Part shown: piece after piece, positions 9,323 through 19,000 of the stretch
How positions within the stretch are numbered: the stretch's first letter is position 1
How the letters are laid out: every line of letters begins with the position of its first letter
Assembly: GCF_004310665.1 (NCBI RefSeq)
Contig: NZ_SIXF01000001.1
Span: 62,001-126,000, forward strand
DNA length: 64,000 nucleotides
Reading direction: 5' to 3'
Source of the DNA: Pedobacter kyonggii
GTDB taxonomy: Bacteria; Bacteroidota; Bacteroidia; Sphingobacteriales; Sphingobacteriaceae
Translations under genes and position numbers: made by a program
The notes under the pieces: generated by a model
What the model was told of the DNA's origin: nothing
The model's database searches: none
Seen by the model: only the letters and a program-made list of their open reading frames with translations

Positions 9323-9960
9323 GATTTGGAAAGCAATTGCAGTAGTGCTTTGGTTTGGTTCCGTCCTGCTCTCCCTCCTGCCACTAAGCGTGGCATCCTT
9401 ACGATCAGGTTTATATTATTTTGGCTTATGCAGCTATGCCGGGTTTCCATGCTCCCGCCCTTACCTACCTAGCCCTGATTGTAATGGAAAGCACACAAGC
9501 GAGGCACGAGTGCGGACTTGCAATGCAAAGCAGGACGAACAATAATACTTATGCTGCCCCTGCGCTACAAAAGTTGAAAAGCGTTTACAAAAAAATAGCG
9601 AATGCGCGTATCATCCTTTCAGCCATGAAAAGATGATACGATTTGGAAAGCAATTCCTGTAGCTCGTCGATTAATTCAGCCCCGCCCCCGTTTCTGCTCC
9701 GATGAAAAATCGGGAGCATCCACTAAGGTCGGGTTTAGATACACCTGTTCTTGGAACTATGATGGGGATTCCGTGCCACTGCCCTAACCTACCTAGCCCT
9801 GATTGGAGCGACATACTTTTTTACAGCACTACCTTCAAATTGCTGTCATGCTGAGGCACGAAGCATCTCACCACGATGAAACAGATGCTTCGTGCCTCAG
9901 CATGACAATAAAAAAGATATAGCGTAAAGCAGGACGAACGATAATTATTGCACTGCAACT
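9323..9960. repeat. Two copies of a large dispersed intergenic repeat, one carrying a perfect palindrome
   Basis: No gene is supported between 9194 and 10032. Copy A (about 9323-9575) and copy B (about 9640-9970) share GATTTGGAAAGCAATT (9323-9338 and 9640-9655), ACCTACCTAGCCCTGATT (9463-9480 and 9787-9804) and AGCAGGACGAAC (9529-9540 and 9928-9939) in the same order. Copy B contains a perfect 25-bp inverted repeat (9844-9907). Related copies lie near 20766-21030 and 42130-42310. The short open frames here change with the repeat and have no family resemblance, so they are not called as genes. Confidence 0.7.
9844..9907. repeat. Perfect 25-bp inverted repeat, REP-like
   Basis: The left arm 9844-9868 (TGTCATGCTGAGGCACGAAG...) and the right arm 9883-9907 are exact reverse complements with a 14-nt loop. 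The core TGTCATSCTGAG recurs in weaker form at 7987-7997, 8120-8130 (half) and 21183-21192 (half). Confidence 0.85.
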
Positions 9961-9978
9961 GCGCTCCAATAAACCTAA

Positions 9979-10026
9979 AGAGTTGACAGCTTTAACAGCA
10001 ATGTGTACAGGAAAGTTGTCAACTCT
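9979..10026 (-). terminator. Hairpin downstream of the S10 peptidase, possible terminator
   Basis: AGAGTTGACA (9979-9988) pairs exactly with TGTCAACTCT (10017-10026). It starts 7 bp after the peptidase stop. The T tract on the minus side is weak (TTTAGGTTTATT), so termination efficiency is uncertain. Confidence 0.5.
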
Positions 10027-10032
10027 AAAATC

Positions 10033-11592
10033 TTAGAACTTTGCGGCCACGCCTGCTTTTGGCAAGGCTTTTTTAATAAACTCACGAATGTGGTTATTGG
10101 CCATTTTCAGATCATCTTTACGCAAATACATCATGTGCCCACTCCGGTAACCTTCCCAGCTCATGCGGTCTTGCAGTTTACCTGCAGCATCTAACTGCCA
10201 CATGCTGTATTTCGCATTGTAATAATCGCAGGCACCATCGTAATAACCTGATTGCACTAATAAGTGCAGATACGGGTTTTGTGCCATGGCCTGACGGAGG
10301 TTATCGCCAGTCTGATCGCCAGTTTTATCCCATGGGTAAACAGATCCGAACATATTGTACTTTAAATCAGTTTTATAGTTCAGTTCGTTACGGATGTACA
10401 TATTAATGGCTGGCGTAAATGAATGCAACCAAGAGGTTAACTCTGCATTATAATCAGGCCCTTCGCCAGCACTCATTTTATCAATACCGCGATAACGCGA
10501 ATCTAATCTACCTACGGTAAAGCCTTTATCTCTCAGCAGTTCTTTCCAAAAGAAATCAGTAGGTACATTGAGGTTGTAATCTAATATCACTTTTTCTGAA
10601 AGACCAGCGTAACGGGCCATTTTTGTGGCAATGGCTTTCTTTTTATCGGCACTTAACATCCCACCTTGCGAAATAGCAGGGATTAATTCATTAATGGTAA
10701 AACTTTCAACCTCAGGAAGCATGGCTGTTAAATCTTTGTCCTGTAAATCGGCAGCAAGTGCCTTATGGTACCAGGCAGTAGCTGCAAAATAGGGTAAACG
10801 CAGAGCCGCATCAACAGGGCCACTACGTTCAATACCAAGTTCTGTTGGCGAAACCAAAACCACACCGTTTAAGTACATCCATTGACTGTTCTGCAGCTCT
10901 AAAGCCAAACCCGAAACGCGTGTGGTACCATAACTCTCGCCAATTAAAAATTTTGGCGAGGCCCATCGGTTATTGCGGGTTACAAAAGTATTGATCCACT
11001 CGGCCAGGTATTTAATATCGGCACGTACACCAAAGAACTTATTGGTCGGAATATCTTTACTCACCGCCCTCGAATAGCCAGTATTAACGGGATCGATGTA
11101 AATAATATCGGCAACATCTAAAATAGAATATGGGTTTTCTTTATAACCATAGGGTTGAACAGGATAACCTTCGTCATCAATATTCAAAACTACGGGGCCA
11201 GTATAGGCAATGTGCATCCAAACTGAGGCAGAACCCGGACCGCCGTTAAAAGAGATTACTAAAGGGCGTTTATCGCGATTTTGTACATCACTGCGTTCGT
11301 AATAAGTATAAAACAAACCTGCAATTGGTTTTCCATCTTCATCCCAAACAGGCAGTGTACCTGTTGTAGCCTTATAGGGAACGGATTTACCATCAATATT
11401 TACAGTGTGATTGGTAACAACAGAACTTTCTACCTTAATGGTCCTTTCGTTTGCTGAAGATTTAGGTTCGTCTTTAACGGTAACCTGGGTAGTGTTTACG
11501 GTTTCTTTAGATTGGCTTTTTCTTGGTTCTTGTTGTGCATATGCAAAGATGCCCATGCTTAAAAATGTAGCGAGTATAAATCTGAATTTCAT
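10033..11592 (-). CDS. Secreted serine carboxypeptidase, peptidase family S10
   Basis: An exported alpha/beta-hydrolase peptidase that removes C-terminal residues from peptides, here probably periplasmic. With the start at 11592 the protein is 519 aa and opens with a signal peptide, MKFRFILATFLSMGIFAYAQ; the frame extends nine codons further upstream but those precede the signal peptide. Family marks are the oxyanion motif SFNGGPGSAS (114-123), the nucleophile in GESYGTTR (Ser220), Asp near VQSGYYDGACDYY (about 452) and His in RSGHMMY (His486). The protein is full length. It is the last gene of the ECF-type locus, but the GH20 terminator and its own AAACGTTT palindrome at 11755-11764 suggest separate control. 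A peptidase next to a hexosaminidase would suit glycopeptide or peptidoglycan-like substrates (inference). Confidence 0.9.
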   Translation of the reverse strand: MKFRFILATFLSMGIFAYAQQEPRKSQSKETVNTTQVTVKDEPKSSANERTIKVESSVVTNHTVNIDGKSVPYKATTGTLPVWDEDGKPIAGLFYTYYERSDVQNRDKRPLVISFNGGPGSASVWMHIAYTGPVVLNIDDEGYPVQPYGYKENPYSILDVADIIYIDPVNTGYSRAVSKDIPTNKFFGVRADIKYLAEWINTFVTRNNRWASPKFLIGESYGTTRVSGLALELQNSQWMYLNGVVLVSPTELGIERSGPVDAALRLPYFAATAWYHKALAADLQDKDLTAMLPEVESFTINELIPAISQGGMLSADKKKAIATKMARYAGLSEKVILDYNLNVPTDFFWKELLRDKGFTVGRLDSRYRGIDKMSAGEGPDYNAELTSWLHSFTPAINMYIRNELNYKTDLKYNMFGSVYPWDKTGDQTGDNLRQAMAQNPYLHLLVQSGYYDGACDYYNAKYSMWQLDAAGKLQDRMSWEGYRSGHMMYLRKDDLKMANNHIREFIKKALPKAGVAAKF

Positions 11593-11667
11593 TGTTTTGG
11601 TTTGGTTTCTAAATATCAAACTATTGTAGCGTTAATCAAAAAGCGCATTAGAAATGTTACCATAAAA

Positions 11668-11696
11668 GAAAAGTCTTGACGCTTTGCCAAGACTTT
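11668..11696 (-). other. Hairpin in the S10 leader region
   Basis: AAAGTCTTG and CAAGACTTT flank a short loop, with T-rich DNA following on the minus strand. It lies between the GH20 terminator and the S10 start. It could be an attenuator or a second terminator. Confidence 0.35.
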
Positions 11697-11754
11697 AATT
11701 ATTCATGTTACAACAGAATTTCTGATGAGTTTAAAATCGGCGCAAAACATAGCA

Positions 11755-11764
11755 CAAACGTTTG
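11755..11764. promoter_or_regulatory. LacI-type palindrome upstream of the S10 peptidase
   Basis: A perfect CAAACGTTTG palindrome in the context GCACAAACGTTTGCTT, 163 bp before the S10 start. The same 10-mer occurs at 14350-14359. A central CG with AAA/TTT arms fits operators of the LacI family; binding is inferred. Confidence 0.45.
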
Positions 11765-11793
11765 CTTAAAATATTATTCAAAATACAGAGAAC

Positions 11794-11828
11794 TAAAAAA
11801 GCCGACATTGCATATTGCGATGTCGGCT
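11794..11828 (-). terminator. Rho-independent terminator of the GH20 gene
   Basis: On the minus strand AGCCGACAT (11828-11820) pairs with ATGTCGGCT (11808-11800), followed by a T6 tract. It lies 49 bp past the stop. It is nearly identical to the hairpin at 14388-14420. Confidence 0.85.
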
Positions 11829-11876
11829 GGTAAAAACTGATTTAATCGAGACGGGTTATTGTTTAATTCTTTTTTA

Positions 11877-14216
11877 TCATTTTAATGCCCGAATTTCTTC
11901 ACCTGACAATACCTTGTTCCAAACTTGTAATTCGTCTAACTTTCCTTTAAATCCACCAACTGTTTGAAGTGGAAAAAACAAAGTTTCCGATTTACGCATT
12001 TTCGTTTTGTCTTTATCTGTAAACACGATCCAGTTATCGTACAATCGTTTTTCGAGTTTACCATTTACATAAAGGCTAGTACCTTTATTGGTTCCGGTTA
12101 TGACAACGTGTGTCCAGCTATTTTCGGGCAAAGCATATCCAAAATCGATATCATAACCTTCTCTCGAAAACCCAAGTTTGCCTGTACCTGTTTGTTTTAA
12201 TTTCACGGTAGCGTTAGGCGATTTGAATAACAGCGCACCATCCAAATTGTTATTGGCAGGGTTTACCCAAAAGGAAACAGTATAATTATAACCTATTTCA
12301 GTATATGGTAACCTGGCATAACTATCTTTTCCCGAAAATGATAAAGCATTCTTTGAATATCCTTCTATATAAGTTGCGCCAGTAGTTTTGATCTGATTGT
12401 CTTTTTCATCAAAGTTAAACCGGACTGTAAATGGCGCATCGTTTTTAGATAGCTTTCCGCTTATGTTTAATGAAGGGCCTTCACCTATCTTCTTGCTCAA
12501 AACGTTAAAATCGTCGAAGGTTAAAGTTGTATTGTTTCCTCCCCACATCTTTTGTGCTAATACCTGCATAGCAGGAAATACCCTGTCATGTACATCTTTT
12601 TCAGTAATTCCGTTGCCTACAATATCATTCCACACGGCAAAAGAGCCACCTAATATAGTAGGATCACCAGGCGTAAACTGAACATTTCCGATCATAGAAG
12701 GGGTCCATTTGTTATAAAGATTTTTAATGTTCAGGTAATCATAATAGTAGCCTGCTGCAGGTACAATATATAGCCATCCGTCAGGCGTACTGATTTGCTT
12801 ATAGCCCAGTTTCTTCATTTCAACAGGGTTAGCATAACCGTTATACCAGGTATTCATCACCACATTTTCTACTTTTACAGGAGTGGTACCTTTTGCGTGT
12901 GTTAATGCTCCCCACAGCCTGACATCTTTTCCAAAACTTTCTACATATTTAATCATGCGATCGGTAAAAGCCCTGAAAACTTCTGCATCTTTTTTAGCAT
13001 ATTCATCTGTACCAATGTGAACCGCTTTACCCGTAAACACTGGTGTGTTACCAGAAATATATTCTTTAAATACATTTTCCATAACCGTATAACTAAGTGG
13101 ATTATGGAGATCGAGGTGATCCATACCATATGCTTTACTGCCAATTTCGGGAACCACCTTGGTAAAGGCCAGCGCATGCGCCGGTGCATCAATTTCTGGA
13201 ATAATACGAACAGCATAATTATCGGCTAACTGTTGTAGCGCAATAAATTCCTTTTTTGTATAAGAACCATCTTTTGCCGTCAGCCCTGGATAGCTTGCAT
13301 TTTCCAAACGGAAAGCCGAATAGGTATCGGCCCAATTATCATTGAAGTATTTCTTAAAGCCATTATCATTCAGGTGAATCTGAAAATCGTTCAATTTGTA
13401 GTAAGACATGAATTTCACATAATCTCTTAAAAACTGTAGACTAAAGAACTTACGGCCAACATCGAGCACAAATCCGCGAACTTTAAATTCAGGATAATCT
13501 CTTGCCAGCCCTTTTGGAATGGAATTTTTCTGTTCCAGTAGTTGCAATAAAGTTCTGGTTCCCCAGAATAAACCCTGATATTTTATCGCACTAATGGTAA
13601 CGTAATCCGCTGCATTAAAGTAGTATCCTTCTTCGCCAATGCTTTTATCTGTTGCACTTAGTGATAAAAAAATATCGCCTTTTTTAGCCTTACCTTTCAC
13701 AATTAACAGGTTAAAACCCAACTGATCTTTCAGCTCTTGTTTTAAAATACCAGCAGCGCGCTGCAACTGTTTCTCATTCGCTGTATTTAAAACAATTCTG
13801 CTAACTGCAGTTAGAGAAAATTCACCCTTACCACCATGCCATTCGCGTAAAGCAGGAATTACAAAAGGCTGTGGGTTAACACCTCCGTCTGAAAATTTCC
13901 CAGGCACAACAACCTGTTTAGATACATCGTACTTTATGGAATCGCTTATCTGACTAATCAGTTCGAAATACAAGTTGACATTTGTTGCAACCAGCGGCGT
14001 GGTAATATCGCCAGATGGATTTACAATTGGTTCGTGATTACTTCCCTTGAATACCAAGGAATAACCTTTTGGACTTTCGGGAAAAATAATTTTCTTATCG
14101 CCAGCCTTTATTTCTTTAATGTTAGGCACTGATTGAATAACTGTGCTGTCGGTTTGACCGAATAAAAGGCCTTGAGTGACAATAACGAAACCAAGAGTAA
14201 ATAGAATGCTTTTCAT
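11877..14216 (-). CDS. Secreted beta-N-acetylhexosaminidase, GH20, with C-terminal LamG-like domain
   Basis: Removes terminal GlcNAc/GalNAc from glycans by substrate-assisted catalysis. The 779-aa protein has a signal peptide (MKSILFTLGFVIVTQGLLFG), an N-terminal immunoglobulin-like segment, a GH20b domain (about 110-235, ending near GLFWGTRTLLQLL), and the GH20 barrel from FKVRGFVLDVGRKFFS (about 244-259). The catalytic pair is HIGTDEY, Asp404-Glu405, and a substrate-binding Trp is in LWGALTH. A concanavalin/LamG-like domain follows (about 600-775; SFSGKDSYARLPYTE, WTHVVITG, LDELQVWNKVLS), probably for glycan binding. It is the enzyme gene of the adjacent SusC/SusD locus. Its own promoter region carries CAAACGTTTG, so it may be regulated apart from susCD. 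Confidence 0.93.
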   Translation of the reverse strand: MKSILFTLGFVIVTQGLLFGQTDSTVIQSVPNIKEIKAGDKKIIFPESPKGYSLVFKGSNHEPIVNPSGDITTPLVATNVNLYFELISQISDSIKYDVSKQVVVPGKFSDGGVNPQPFVIPALREWHGGKGEFSLTAVSRIVLNTANEKQLQRAAGILKQELKDQLGFNLLIVKGKAKKGDIFLSLSATDKSIGEEGYYFNAADYVTISAIKYQGLFWGTRTLLQLLEQKNSIPKGLARDYPEFKVRGFVLDVGRKFFSLQFLRDYVKFMSYYKLNDFQIHLNDNGFKKYFNDNWADTYSAFRLENASYPGLTAKDGSYTKKEFIALQQLADNYAVRIIPEIDAPAHALAFTKVVPEIGSKAYGMDHLDLHNPLSYTVMENVFKEYISGNTPVFTGKAVHIGTDEYAKKDAEVFRAFTDRMIKYVESFGKDVRLWGALTHAKGTTPVKVENVVMNTWYNGYANPVEMKKLGYKQISTPDGWLYIVPAAGYYYDYLNIKNLYNKWTPSMIGNVQFTPGDPTILGGSFAVWNDIVGNGITEKDVHDRVFPAMQVLAQKMWGGNNTTLTFDDFNVLSKKIGEGPSLNISGKLSKNDAPFTVRFNFDEKDNQIKTTGATYIEGYSKNALSFSGKDSYARLPYTEIGYNYTVSFWVNPANNNLDGALLFKSPNATVKLKQTGTGKLGFSREGYDIDFGYALPENSWTHVVITGTNKGTSLYVNGKLEKRLYDNWIVFTDKDKTKMRKSETLFFPLQTVGGFKGKLDELQVWNKVLSGEEIRALK

Positions 14217-14349
14217 GTATAAATGATGAATTATTATAATTAGCGTTTAGCGTATTCCGTTAAGCACATTACAGTTTTAATACTGAAAATGATGCACTTA
14301 TGAGTTAAAGATAAACTAAACTTCTTTATACGCTCAAGTAAGTTTTGCG

Positions 14350-14359
14350 CAAACGTTTG
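14350..14359. promoter_or_regulatory. LacI-type palindrome upstream of the GH20 gene
   Basis: Perfect CAAACGTTTG in the context GCGCAAACGTTTGATG, 134 bp upstream of the GH20 start and next to the susD terminator. Same core as 11755-11764. Confidence 0.45.
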
Positions 14360-14387
14360 ATGAAAATGCAAGAGCAAACAATGGAAT

Positions 14388-14420
14388 AAAAAAGCCGACA
14401 CTGCATAAGCAATGTCGGCT
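14388..14420 (-). terminator. Rho-independent terminator after susD of the GH20 locus
   Basis: On the minus strand AGCCGACA (14420-14413) pairs with TGTCGGCT (14400-14393), then a T6 tract. It lies 25 bp past the susD stop and is almost the same sequence as the GH20 terminator. Confidence 0.82.
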
Positions 14421-14444
14421 GGTAAAAAACCGGGATGACATCAG

Positions 14445-16025
14445 TTATTTATCCCACCAAACTTTTCCTACCAGCTTATCGCCTCCTGGAACAGCGGCCG
14501 ACGCAGCTTTATAATTTACCGCATTAGTAACGCCTTCGAAAAGCGGATAAGGGAACCGACGTGGAATCGATCCACCCGTGTTGGTATTTGGATATACAAT
14601 AGGCACTAGCGCAGGAATGCCCGTTCTTCTCCAGTTGGACCAGGCCTCATAAAAATCAAGCATGGTAATGGTATGCGCCCAATATTGTGTGCCGATCATC
14701 TCTAAACCATTGGCTGCTACATAAGGATGTGCGGTTAAATAAGCCGCGGCATCTGTTCCGCTTATAGTCATTGATGGATCATATTGAGAAAGATAAGTCA
14801 TTGCAGAAGTTACCCCAGCATTGTAATGTGTAGCCGCTGAACCTCCAATGCCATAACGTTGTGCCGCCTCGGCCCATAGTAATTCAGTTTCGGCATAAGT
14901 AAGGATAAATGTATTACCATCTCTTTTTAACATGCCTGGATTTGGAGAGGAATAATCGGTAAAATCAGTGTAAGATGGATCTTGACGGACATCTCTTCCT
15001 GCAATACCACTTAAATCTTTACCATTTGGCATCCCTTTTTGTACCGCAGGATTTGTAACGAAAGCAGGGTTCTGATCCTTGGTTCCATCGGTTAAATATA
15101 ACTTGGTTACCGCCACCTTACCTAAACGAGGGTCGTTATTTGTTTTTAGATAATTGATGAAGGTACTGCTCCATCTGGTGTAATAGTTCTCCTGGCCACC
15201 ATCACCTAACAAAACCTGTGCATTTCTGTTCTGTGTTACACGGGCACCATTGGTATCGTGTTTAAACAAAGCATTATCTGCATCGCCAGTCATGGTTTTA
15301 CCAACTGCTTTATTGATGTAGGTCTGCGCTAAAGTGGCATCGGCCTTAGTTAACCTCATGGCCATCCGCAGCATTAAACTATTTCCAAAACGTTTCCATT
15401 TTGCAATGTCGCCGGCAAAAACAAGATCACCTGTTACTTTATCACCACTGGCATTTAAGGCAGTACTAGCCTCATCAACCTCTTTTAGCAGATCGGTATA
15501 AATAGCTTGTTGTGCATCATATTTAGGATATAAGTTTGCAGTATAGTATCCTCTTCCTGCATCAAAATAAGGTATATCGCCATACAAATCTGTTAATCGC
15601 TCAAAAATAAGGGCTTTCCAGATTCTACCCATCTGATGAACGTTATTATATTGGGTTTTTCCTTTAGTAAACTCAACTAAATCGGCTGCGTACTTAACTT
15701 GATCAGGATAAGCTTTTTCCCAATAAGCTGCTGTATAACCTTCGTTAAGCATGTATTTATCACCTGCCCAATAACCAATTACGGATGACATGCCCTGCAT
15801 CATGGTAGAAGCGTAGATTAAATTCCCCCGCCATGTTTCATAGGCAAAATCGATGCTCCCGGTATAATTTAACTGAGCCGTAGATAAAAGAAAGTTTGGA
15901 TTGTATTGTTCTTGTCCAACTGATGTTGGATCTGTATTAATTTTTTCAAAGTCTTTTGTACAACCAGCTATCAGAGTTAATCCAGATAATAAAAGTGGCA
16001 CGTATAATTTTATGATCGTTTTCAT
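14445..16025 (-). CDS. SusD-like outer-membrane glycan-binding lipoprotein (SusD_2-type)
   Basis: The surface lid and substrate-binding partner of the SusC channel encoded just upstream. With the start at 16025 (526 aa) it opens with a lipoprotein signal, MKTIIKLYVPLLLSGLTLIAGC, lipobox LIAGC. The following KDFEKINTDPTSVGQEQYNPNFLLSTAQL is characteristic of the SusD-like_2 branch. Also typical are WRGNLIYASTM, the TPR-like helices around ERLTDLYGDIPYFDAGRG, and the C-terminal YEAWSNWRRTGIPALVP. Eleven upstream codons in frame precede the signal peptide and are not included. The stop-to-start spacing from susC is 19 bp, so the two are cotranscribed. Confidence 0.92.
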   Translation of the reverse strand: MKTIIKLYVPLLLSGLTLIAGCTKDFEKINTDPTSVGQEQYNPNFLLSTAQLNYTGSIDFAYETWRGNLIYASTMMQGMSSVIGYWAGDKYMLNEGYTAAYWEKAYPDQVKYAADLVEFTKGKTQYNNVHQMGRIWKALIFERLTDLYGDIPYFDAGRGYYTANLYPKYDAQQAIYTDLLKEVDEASTALNASGDKVTGDLVFAGDIAKWKRFGNSLMLRMAMRLTKADATLAQTYINKAVGKTMTGDADNALFKHDTNGARVTQNRNAQVLLGDGGQENYYTRWSSTFINYLKTNNDPRLGKVAVTKLYLTDGTKDQNPAFVTNPAVQKGMPNGKDLSGIAGRDVRQDPSYTDFTDYSSPNPGMLKRDGNTFILTYAETELLWAEAAQRYGIGGSAATHYNAGVTSAMTYLSQYDPSMTISGTDAAAYLTAHPYVAANGLEMIGTQYWAHTITMLDFYEAWSNWRRTGIPALVPIVYPNTNTGGSIPRRFPYPLFEGVTNAVNYKAASAAVPGGDKLVGKVWWDK

Positions 16026-16044
16026 TTTCAATTCGTTTAAAGGA

Positions 16045-19000
16045 TTATAACTTAACACTTAAATTTAAACCGTAGGTGCGCACTGGTGGCACTCCACCCA
16101 GCTCCATACCCGGAATGGTTGCATTATAGCTCGATTCGGGATCGATGTTGTCTGTTTTCTTCATCAGGATGAATAAATTACGGCCAACAAAACTCACATT
16201 TAAACCTTTAATCTTATTATTGAACATTTTTCCAGGGAAATTATAGCCCAGAATAACCTGTCTGAATTTGATAAAACTTGCATCCTGCACAAACTGTTTT
16301 GATACATTATTAGCAAAAGTGCTGTAATAATTTGCTGCGTTTATGCCTAAAGCATCACGATTTTCTAAAGTAGCCTGATGCAAACCAAATACATAACCAT
16401 AATAATCAGTGGCAGAGAAAATTTTACCGCCCCATTTCCCATCAATCAGGAATGAAAAGTTAATGCCTTTATAGTTAAATTCGTTGTTCCAACCGGCAGT
16501 CCACTTATTGTAGGCCGAACCATAAGGTTTCAACTCTCCTCTTTCCGGAATACCATTGGTATCTTTTATAATATTACCATTAGCATCATATTTATAATCG
16601 TAAGCCATTACCTGTGCAATAGCCAATCCCTCCAGATTTTGTAAAAAGCCCACATTACTTCTTGAAGTTGCCAAAGGCTGTGAAGCCGTACCAGGGGCCA
16701 ATGTAATTACCTTGTTATCGTTATAGGAGCCATTTAAGGTTGATGTCCAGCTGAAATCTTTATTCTTTAAAACAACACCCGATACTAAGGCTTCAACACC
16801 ACGGTTTTGCAGCTTGCCAATATTTAAAAATGCCCCGTTATAACCTGTTGTGGTTGATGTAGGAACAGCAAGGATTTCATCTTTCGATTTTTTGTTGTAC
16901 CAGGTAAAATCAACACTAAGTCGATCGCCAAAAAACCTCATCTCTGTACCAATTTCCAGCTCACTCGCACTTGAAGCTTTTAGTGTGGCGTTCGGGATTG
17001 CAGCATTCACAATATTTCCAAGTGAGCTACCATTAATGGTTTCACTGCGCAAATTGTAGTAAAGCTGTGTTTGAAAAGGACTAGTTGCCTGACCAACGTT
17101 CGCAAAACCTGCCCTTAATTTACCAAAACTCAAAAAAGATGGTTTCCATAACTCTGTAAAAACAAATGAACCGCTGATGGATGGATAAATTGTATTTAAT
17201 TTATTATCTCTGCCGGGTGTAGCCAAGGTAGAAAACCAATCGTTACGTGCACTTCCTGTTAAATATAAAATATCTTTATAGGTTACTTCTAACGTTCCAT
17301 AAACAGATTGGGTTTCCTGATCAGTCTGGTAAACGGCAACCGCTTTCCCTCCGGTATTAGCTAAATTATAAACACCAAAAATCTGGAAAGACCCACCGGT
17401 ATTGGTGGTTCCAGCACCTTTGGTGCGGCGGTAACTTGCACCAAAATTAGGGGTAATTGAAAAATCATCAATTTTAAAAGATTTACCAATTAATGCATCT
17501 ACATTGATATCGGAGAACTTACTGATCTGTTCGGTGTAACCTCCGTCGGCATCATAAGCGGTACCGGATGGGGTAACCGCAACGTAATTGTCGTTATAGG
17601 AATCTCTACCTGCACGCGCCTGTAAAAACAATCCGTTATCAAAAGTATATTTTGCACTAATAGAGCTTAATAAACGTTCTCTTTTGGTATTGTGAATAAA
17701 ATCATAAGCAGCAAACCAAGGGTTGGTAGCATAGGTATTACCTGTATTGTACGATAGCTCAGTTTCATCGGGTTTTTTCCCAGGTTTTAATGTTTCAATA
17801 TTTACACTGGTTGGTAAAAATGCCGCATTATAATTCGCATTACCTGCACCATCCGAAACCATTGGTCTATTTTTGGCCTGCTCTAAAATATAATTGAAAC
17901 GAGCATCGATAACCAGGTTCTTAATTGGATCGAAAGTGCCCGACAGCGTAAAATTCTGTCTGTTTAAACCAGAGTTAGGCACAACCGATCTGTTGGTTAA
18001 ATCGCTTGCCGATAAACGCATTACGCCACCAGTAAACGATTTGTTTAATGCCAGGGTATTGGTAAACGTTCCTCCCGTTCTATAAAAATCTTCAATGTTA
18101 TCCTCTTGGGCAGAATAAGGTCTGCTTACCCCGTCAAACTGAACCACATTAGAACCATCCAATCTGGCGCCCCAGCTCGAACTTCCGGTAGAAGCAGCAG
18201 CTAGTTGTGTAGCTGGTTTCTGGCCGTTCACACCTTGTCCATATATATATTGCCAGTTGGTTCTATCCATCACCTGCTCGGCAACATAATTACTGCTAAA
18301 CTCAATATTGTTCCCTTTTCCGCTTTTAGTGGTGATCAAAATTACGCCTGCTTTAGCTCTATTACCATACAGTGCTGAAGCTGCAGCACCTTTAAGTACC
18401 GAAATACTTTCAATATCATCAGGGTTTAAGTTGCTGATCGCATCTCCCAAATCTGGTGCATTATCGTATTGACCTCCATTATTGCCAATGCCAATTGTAC
18501 TTCCAAAACCAACCGGTGCACTTTCCATTGGAATGCCATTTACAACATACAGCGGCTGACTTGATGGACCTAAACTGGAAACACCGCGAATAGTAACGTT
18601 GGTGGCTGCTCCGGCACCTCCAGAAGTACCGGCAATATCTAAACCTGCTACTTTACCCACTAAAGAGTTGGTAATATTATTTTCACGAGCCTGTGTTAGC
18701 GTTTCGCCGCCAATTTGCGTAACCGAATAACCTAAAGCTCTCCTTTCTTTTTTGATACCCAAAGCAGTAACCACCACATCGGTAAGCTGTTTGGTGTCTT
18801 CTGATAATACGATATCGATATTGGTCTGCGAACCGATAGCAATCTCCTTGGTTTGAAAACCAGCATAAGAAATTACCAGAATTGCATTTTCAGGCGCATT
18901 TAAAACGAATTTACCATTCACATCGGTAGAAGTACCAATGCCTGTTCCTTTAACCCTCACACTTGCGCCAGGCAAAACCCCTCCAAGGGCATCCTTAACG

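Noticed and set aside
9321-9636. Two overlapping plus-strand open frames of 71-74 codons
   Set aside because: They fall in the dispersed repeat copy A, are not preserved in the other copies and encode low-similarity, Cys/Pro-rich text.
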